From the NCBI RefSeq assembly GCF_036625275.1, contig NZ_JAZKUD010000003.1:1-64000 (forward strand): a DNA stretch of 64,000 bases. Direction: 5' to 3'. The notes under the pieces are model-generated. The model did not search any database. It saw nothing but the letters and a program-made list of their open reading frames with translations, and had not been told where the DNA came from. Shown one piece after another: positions 60,513-64,000 of this stretch (positions within the stretch are counted from its first letter, which is position 1; each line of letters opens with the position of its first letter). The stretch is from Accumulibacter sp036625275 (GTDB lineage: Bacteria; Pseudomonadota; Gammaproteobacteria; Burkholderiales; Rhodocyclaceae). The position numbers and the translations under genes are program-made.

Positions 60513-61265
60513 ATGCACGTGCGTATCCAGACCTGGGCGCCGTACTCGACCCAGATTGATGTCAATGGCCGGGAGTGGCTGTGTCGGCAACTGCAGCACG
60601 ACGATATCGCCTTCGAGCGCAGCGACAACAAGATTCTCTGGGTTTCCGATTTCGACGCTACCGCCAAACTCGCCGAGCAGTTCAGGCACACGGAGTGGCT
60701 CACCTTTCTGATTCGCCACGTGGCGGCGGTCAATCCGCTCCTCCCGGCCATCGCCGCGGCCGGGTTCGACGGCTACTGGTTCGGCATGGACCAGGCGGAA
60801 GTGGCCACCGATATTCTGTTCAAGTCCCGAGCCGATCTCGAACGTATCCACCCGGATCTCGTCAACGCCGCCATCACCGGCTTCGGGGCAACTGACGTGA
60901 TGCGCTTTCTCGGTCAAAAGCCCCATCACGCCTTCACCGGCGAGGTCGTGATCGACAGCAAGAAGCGGCCCGAAGGCTGCCGCATCAAATTTCGCATCCG
61001 ATGCAACTCCGTCAAACTCTACGATCATCTCAACGTCCTGAGAATCGAGACCACCATGAATCATCCGGCAGAGTTCAAAATCCTCACCTCCTTCGAGAAC
61101 GCTGAGGGAAAGGTCGTCTGCCGGTGGTGTCCCATGCGCAAAGGGGTCTCGAATTTCTGGCGCGATGCCGAAGTCGCTCAGGGTGCCCACTCGCGCCTGA
61201 TCGACGCCTTGGCCAAGGCTCCCCTTCAAGGCAATTCCAGATCTCTCGCCCGCAGTTCCAGTTGA
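60513..61265 (+). CDS. Protein of unknown function from an IS-rich setting, probably C-terminally altered
   Basis: 250 residues, no TM or signal. It begins MHVRIQTWAPYSTQIDVNGR and contains EWLCRQLQHDDIAFERSDNK, FDGYWFGMDQAEVATDILFK, GATDVMRFLGQKPHHAFTGE and RIKFRIRCNSVKLYDHLNVL RIET. I recall this as a widespread family of unknown function often close to mobile elements (not verified). The normal C-terminus seems lost: after SRLIDALAKAPLQG the sequence enters a minus-strand transposase fragment. The IS3 end lies 6 nt upstream, so it has lost its native promoter. Confidence 0.55.
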   Translation: MHVRIQTWAPYSTQIDVNGREWLCRQLQHDDIAFERSDNKILWVSDFDATAKLAEQFRHTEWLTFLIRHVAAVNPLLPAIAAAGFDGYWFGMDQAEVATDILFKSRADLERIHPDLVNAAITGFGATDVMRFLGQKPHHAFTGEVVIDSKKRPEGCRIKFRIRCNSVKLYDHLNVLRIETTMNHPAEFKILTSFENAEGKVVCRWCPMRKGVSNFWRDAEVAQGAHSRLIDALAKAPLQGNSRSLARSSS

Positions 61266-61387
61266 TTGCGGTTGGGCATCAGAACACGGGCCGCGGCCTT
61301 GGGCCGTACGGTTCTCGCAGGGTCTTCGTCGCTTGGGTTGGCCGGCAGCGTCGGTTCATCCGGGAACAGCGGTGGGGTCTTGGTCAT
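61226..61387 (-). pseudogene. N-terminal fragment of an IS1182-like transposase
   Basis: From ATG 61387 the minus strand encodes MTKTPPLFPDEPTLPANPSD EDPA and then AARVLMPNRNQLELRARDLE, resembling the N-terminus of IS1182-type transposases (MPNRxQLELRxxDLE). It stops after LP where it runs into the 3' end of the preceding gene, so both were cut at one recombination junction near 61,225. Confidence 0.55.
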
Positions 61388-61465
61388 GAGCAGGGGCAGT
61401 GTAGGAAATGACCTCGTCATTGTACGGGACGCGCCACGCTGGCGGGCAGACTTGGGGGAATATTT

Positions 61466-61585
61466 TCACAGCCTCTCAGCCCGCTCGATATGAGGCTCCT
61501 GCACCAGCCGGTGGTCGAGCCAGCTGAAAGGTGCCGGCCACTTCCGGCGGCGTTCGGGAACCCGCCAGCGTTTGCGGATGTTCAT
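61466..61585 (-). CDS. Small 39-residue ORF with a strong ribosome site
   Basis: MNIRKRWRVPERRRKWPAPF followed by SWLDHRLVQEPHIERAERL then TGA. GAAGGAGGACGCC directly precedes the ATG. The sequence resembles the first 35 residues of a longer protein family (RKRW...FSWVDHRLV) found beside the next gene's family near mobile elements, so it is probably a 5' remnant. Between 61388 and 61465 I see nothing else. Confidence 0.45.
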   Translation of the reverse strand: MNIRKRWRVPERRRKWPAPFSWLDHRLVQEPHIERAERL

Positions 61586-61609
61586 GGCGTCCTCCTTCGA
61601 TATCCTCAC

Positions 61610-62063
61610 CTAGTGGTAGCCGACCGCCGCGATGTCCTCTTGCAACGGGTTATCCCGCCAATGGGCCATAAGCCCAATGATTACAGTCGGTTGCCGGCTC
61701 AAGACATCTTGTAACGGTGCTGTCACGGGTTCCGGGGCGTGACCAGAAATCATCGAGGATTCAGAGACTTGAGCCGGCAAGACTGCTTGTAACGCTTCAG
61801 GGCTCGGGCGGTGGCTCCCCAGTCGGCCCTCGCCGGCTGTAGCCCGGGTGTGCCGCACGTCACGCCTGTACCCGGGCGACGGCTTGCGCACCCATGAAAG
61901 AGCCCCGATTCTCGGGTTTGGCCAGCCAACGCGCCTGGCTGGCCCGCTTGCTCGCCCCCTGGAAGGGGTCCGAGCAAGACTGCTGGTGGTGCCGCACGCT
62001 CCGCGCGTCCGGTTTGAACGACTGACCGCAATTCAGGCACTGGCGCTCCGCTTCTCGACCCAT
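61610..62063 (-). pseudogene. Decayed gene of an IS-associated zinc-finger-like family
   Basis: Frame 1 from ATG 62063 reads MGREAERQCLNCGQSFKPDA RSVRHHQQSC, then GASKRASQARWLAKPENRGS and VARVQA before a TGA. The expected next residue is Trp (TGA for TGG), and HPGYSRR follows in the same frame. A later frameshift gives SPEALQAVLPAQVSESSMIS, TAPLQDVLSRQPTVIIGLMA and HWRDNPLQEDIAA, the C-terminal part of the same family as I recall it. So one gene with at least a nonsense and a frameshift mutation. The two CxxC/HxxxC clusters suggest metal binding. The 290 bp from 62064 to 62353 hold no gene I can support. Confidence 0.55.
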
Positions 62064-62353
62064 TCCGCCCCTCGCGACAGGAGTTCATCCCGGCTATGAT
62101 GCGGTGTGGCCAAGCCACAACGAAGAAAACCGAAGAAGACGCAGGGAGCGGAAGAAGAGACGGCGACGATGAGAAAAGCAGGAAGAAGATAGACGGCAAC
62201 CAGGCGGTTCATCTCCAGGTTCACATCGTCAGGTTCAGGCCACTTTCAGGTCGGCGGCGACACAGGGATGGTCCGGCACCCTGGCGCGGAGGTCGTGTAA
62301 GATGGCTCGATGAGGGGCGCCAAAAGTTTCCGTCGCTGAACGTGGGAGGGCAG

Positions 62354-63619
62354 ATGCGCTTCATTCATTGTGCTGACATTCACCTCGACAGCCCGTTGCG
62401 TGGCCTGGAGGTGTACGACGGAGCGCCGGTAAACGAAATGCGCCAGGCCACCCGCAGAGCGTTCGCCAAGGTCGTCGACCTGGCCCTCGAACGCTCTGCG
62501 GACTTCGTCCTGATGGCTGGCGACCTCTTCGATGGTGACTGGCCGGACTTCAACACCGGCTTGTACTTCGCGTCCCAGTTGCGTCGTCTCGCCGATGCCG
62601 ATATTCGCGTGTTTCTCATCTATGGCAATCACGATGCGCTCAGCAAGCTCACCAAGTCGGTACCGCTGCCCAAAGGCGTCTACAGTTTCCCGGCCAGGAC
62701 CCCGGCGACACAGATCATCGAATCGCTGGGCGTCGCAATCCATGGGCAAAGCTTCGCGACGGAGGCGGTGAGCGCCGACCTTGCCGCAACGTATCCCGTA
62801 CCGCCTACCGGACTGTTGAACATCGGTGTGCTGCACACCGCCCTGTCCGGCCGCGAAGGCCATCAGCCCTACGCACCGACCACCGCGGATCGCCTGACCG
62901 ACAAAGGCTACGACTATTGGGCACTCGGTCACGTCCATCACCGCGAAATCGTCCGGGAATCCCCCTGGATCGTCTTTCCGGGCAATACCCAGGGTCGGCA
63001 TGCGCGCGAAACGGGTGCCAAGGGCTGCATGGTCGTCGATGCAGAAGCCGGCATCGGCATCCAGCGCGTCGAATTCGTTGCCACCGACCTTGCCCGCTGG
63101 CAACACCTGCTCATCGACATTTCCGGACTGGCCAGCGAGGACGATCTGCACGCCGCCGTGCAATCCGAAGTGCGCCATGCGCAGGCGGCAGCGAACGACC
63201 GGATTCTTGCGCTGCGCCTGACACTCGCAGGCCGTGGGCCACTGCATCAGGTCATCGTGTCGCAGCGTGAAGCCATCCGGGCGCAGCTCGCGGGATCGAT
63301 TGGCGAGGCTTCATCAGGCCATGCCTGGCTCGAAAAAGTCCGGATCAGGGTCACGGCGCCGCTCGATCTGCCGCGACTCGCAGAACGTGACGATCCGATC
63401 GGGCTTCTGATTCGCAGTCTCGCCGCACTGGAGCAAGACCCGGCGGCGCTGAACGCGCTTGCTGCATCCGTACTCGGGGATCTCGGGCAAAAAATCCCGC
63501 CGGAGCTACGCGGAACCGACAGCGCCTGGGCGCTCGATTCCGCCACTGCCCTGGCTGAAGCCCTGGCCAGTGCCAAGGAACGCCTGCTCGCCGCAATCGC
63601 CGCCGAGGACGACGAATGA
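62354..63619 (+). CDS. SbcD/YhaO-like metallophosphoesterase nuclease
   Basis: 421 residues. MRFIHCADIHLDSPLRGLEV (DxH), VLMAGDLFDGDWPD (GDxxD), VFLIYGNHDALS (GNHD), YWALGHVHHREIV (GHxH) form the complete calcineurin-like di-metal site. The C-terminal 170 residues are a YhaO-type cap. Start ATG 62354 follows GTGGGAGGGCAG; an open frame to 62096 is ignored. It overlaps the following ATPase gene by four bases, giving a Mre11/Rad50-like pair. Confidence 0.87.
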   Translation: MRFIHCADIHLDSPLRGLEVYDGAPVNEMRQATRRAFAKVVDLALERSADFVLMAGDLFDGDWPDFNTGLYFASQLRRLADADIRVFLIYGNHDALSKLTKSVPLPKGVYSFPARTPATQIIESLGVAIHGQSFATEAVSADLAATYPVPPTGLLNIGVLHTALSGREGHQPYAPTTADRLTDKGYDYWALGHVHHREIVRESPWIVFPGNTQGRHARETGAKGCMVVDAEAGIGIQRVEFVATDLARWQHLLIDISGLASEDDLHAAVQSEVRHAQAAANDRILALRLTLAGRGPLHQVIVSQREAIRAQLAGSIGEASSGHAWLEKVRIRVTAPLDLPRLAERDDPIGLLIRSLAALEQDPAALNALAASVLGDLGQKIPPELRGTDSAWALDSATALAEALASAKERLLAAIAAEDDE

Positions 63620-64000
63620 AGATCGAGCAGATCGACCTCAAGGCCTACGGCCATTTCACCAATCAGCAGTTGCGACTGAGCGGCCCCTCCGATTTCCATA
63701 TCGTTTGCGGGCCGAACGAAGCCGGGAAAACCACCCTTTGGCGGGCCATCAACGGCGCCTTGTTCGGAATTCCCAATGTCTCACCGGATACCTTCCTCCA
63801 CGAAGCGAGAAAGATTCGGATCGGGCTCATTCTGAGCGCCCGCTCCGGTGAACGTCTGGCGGTCATGCGCCGGAAAGGCCGGATCAATACCCTGCTCGAG
63901 TACGATCCGGCAACGGGCAACGAAAGCGCGGATACGGTTCCGGACGAGCGCCTGCGCGACTGGCTCGGCGGCCTGAGCGAAGGGCTTTTTCTGGCCATGT
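63616..64000 (+). CDS. YhaN-like SMC/Rad50-type ATPase, 5' part only
   Basis: The first 128 residues before the window edge. MKIEQIDLKAYGHFTNQQLR, then the Walker A GPNEAGKTTLWRAINGALFG and a Rad50-type N-lobe (RSGERLAVMRRKGRINTLLE). In YhaN/AAA_27 proteins this is followed by long coiled coils and the C-terminal ATPase half. It overlaps the YhaO-like stop (ATGA). The pair probably processes DNA ends; a defence role is possible given the neighbouring island but not shown. Confidence 0.85.
   Translation, partial: MKIEQIDLKAYGHFTNQQLRLSGPSDFHIVCGPNEAGKTTLWRAINGALFGIPNVSPDTFLHEARKIRIGLILSARSGERLAVMRRKGRINTLLEYDPATGNESADTVPDERLRDWLGGLSEGLFLAM

Noticed and set aside
1..64000. tRNA or rRNA genes
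   Set aside because: None recognised on either strand in the intergenic regions; this was a visual scan and not a covariance-model search.

Overview
The window looks like a chromosomal segment of a GC-rich betaproteobacterium. The best guess is a Rhodocyclales member of the Candidatus Accumulibacter type. This rests on the flavour of the housekeeping genes (rpsP-rimM-trmD-rplS, ispA-dxs-folE2, ilvBHC with pssA and leuA, lptFG/pepA/holC/valS, and an ECF sigma with DUF3619, DUF3106 and RDD neighbours). The taxon is inferred; no 16S or database comparison was possible.

Left island (1 to about 14,740). Broken mobile and toxin-antitoxin debris comes first: the 5' end of a transposase, a headless vapC and the terminal 190 bp of an IS630-type element. 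A complete type III-B (Cmr) CRISPR locus follows on the plus strand. Its order is a CARF protein with an OmpR-like winged helix, cmr1, cas10/cmr2 (HD and GGDD motifs both visible), cmr3, cmr4, cmr5, cmr6, csx2 (CARF-HEPN RNase), cas6, an array of nine 36-nt repeats, cas2, cas1 and a second, different cas2. The array starts 6 nt after the cas6 stop, so it sits inside the operon. The parts form a full signalling pathway: crRNA made by Cas6 guides Cmr; Cas10 makes cyclic oligoadenylate; the CARF-HEPN protein degrades RNA; the CARF-winged-helix protein may cleave the messenger, act as a transcription factor, or both.

Core (about 14,860 to 58,090). Ordinary chromosomal genes: dtd and a CDF metal transporter; a YejM-like membrane sulfatase; ratA; glnS; a GDP-fucose module (fcl, gmd) with a FkbM methyltransferase; a SPOR protein; a glycine-zipper lipoprotein; ffh; a lytic transglycosylase; proS; xseB-ispA-dxs-folE2; the rpsP operon; a PilZ-like protein; yihY; wrbA; leuA, pssA and ilvCHB; the sigma factor cluster; lptFG; pepA-holC; valS. 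A dispersed repeat family is scattered between these genes. It begins TAACGGTCATGAC, ends near TTAA, and three times supplies a neighbour's stop codon.

Right island (58,084 to 64,000). A TIR-domain gene overlaps the valS stop and appears broken by one extra G. Its 3' end has been replaced by an IS630-family element. That element abuts an IS3-family element lacking its 3' end, followed by a protein of unknown function, an IS1182-like fragment and a decayed two-gene cassette. The window closes with a YhaO/YhaN-like nuclease-ATPase pair that runs off the edge.

No tRNA or rRNA gene was seen.
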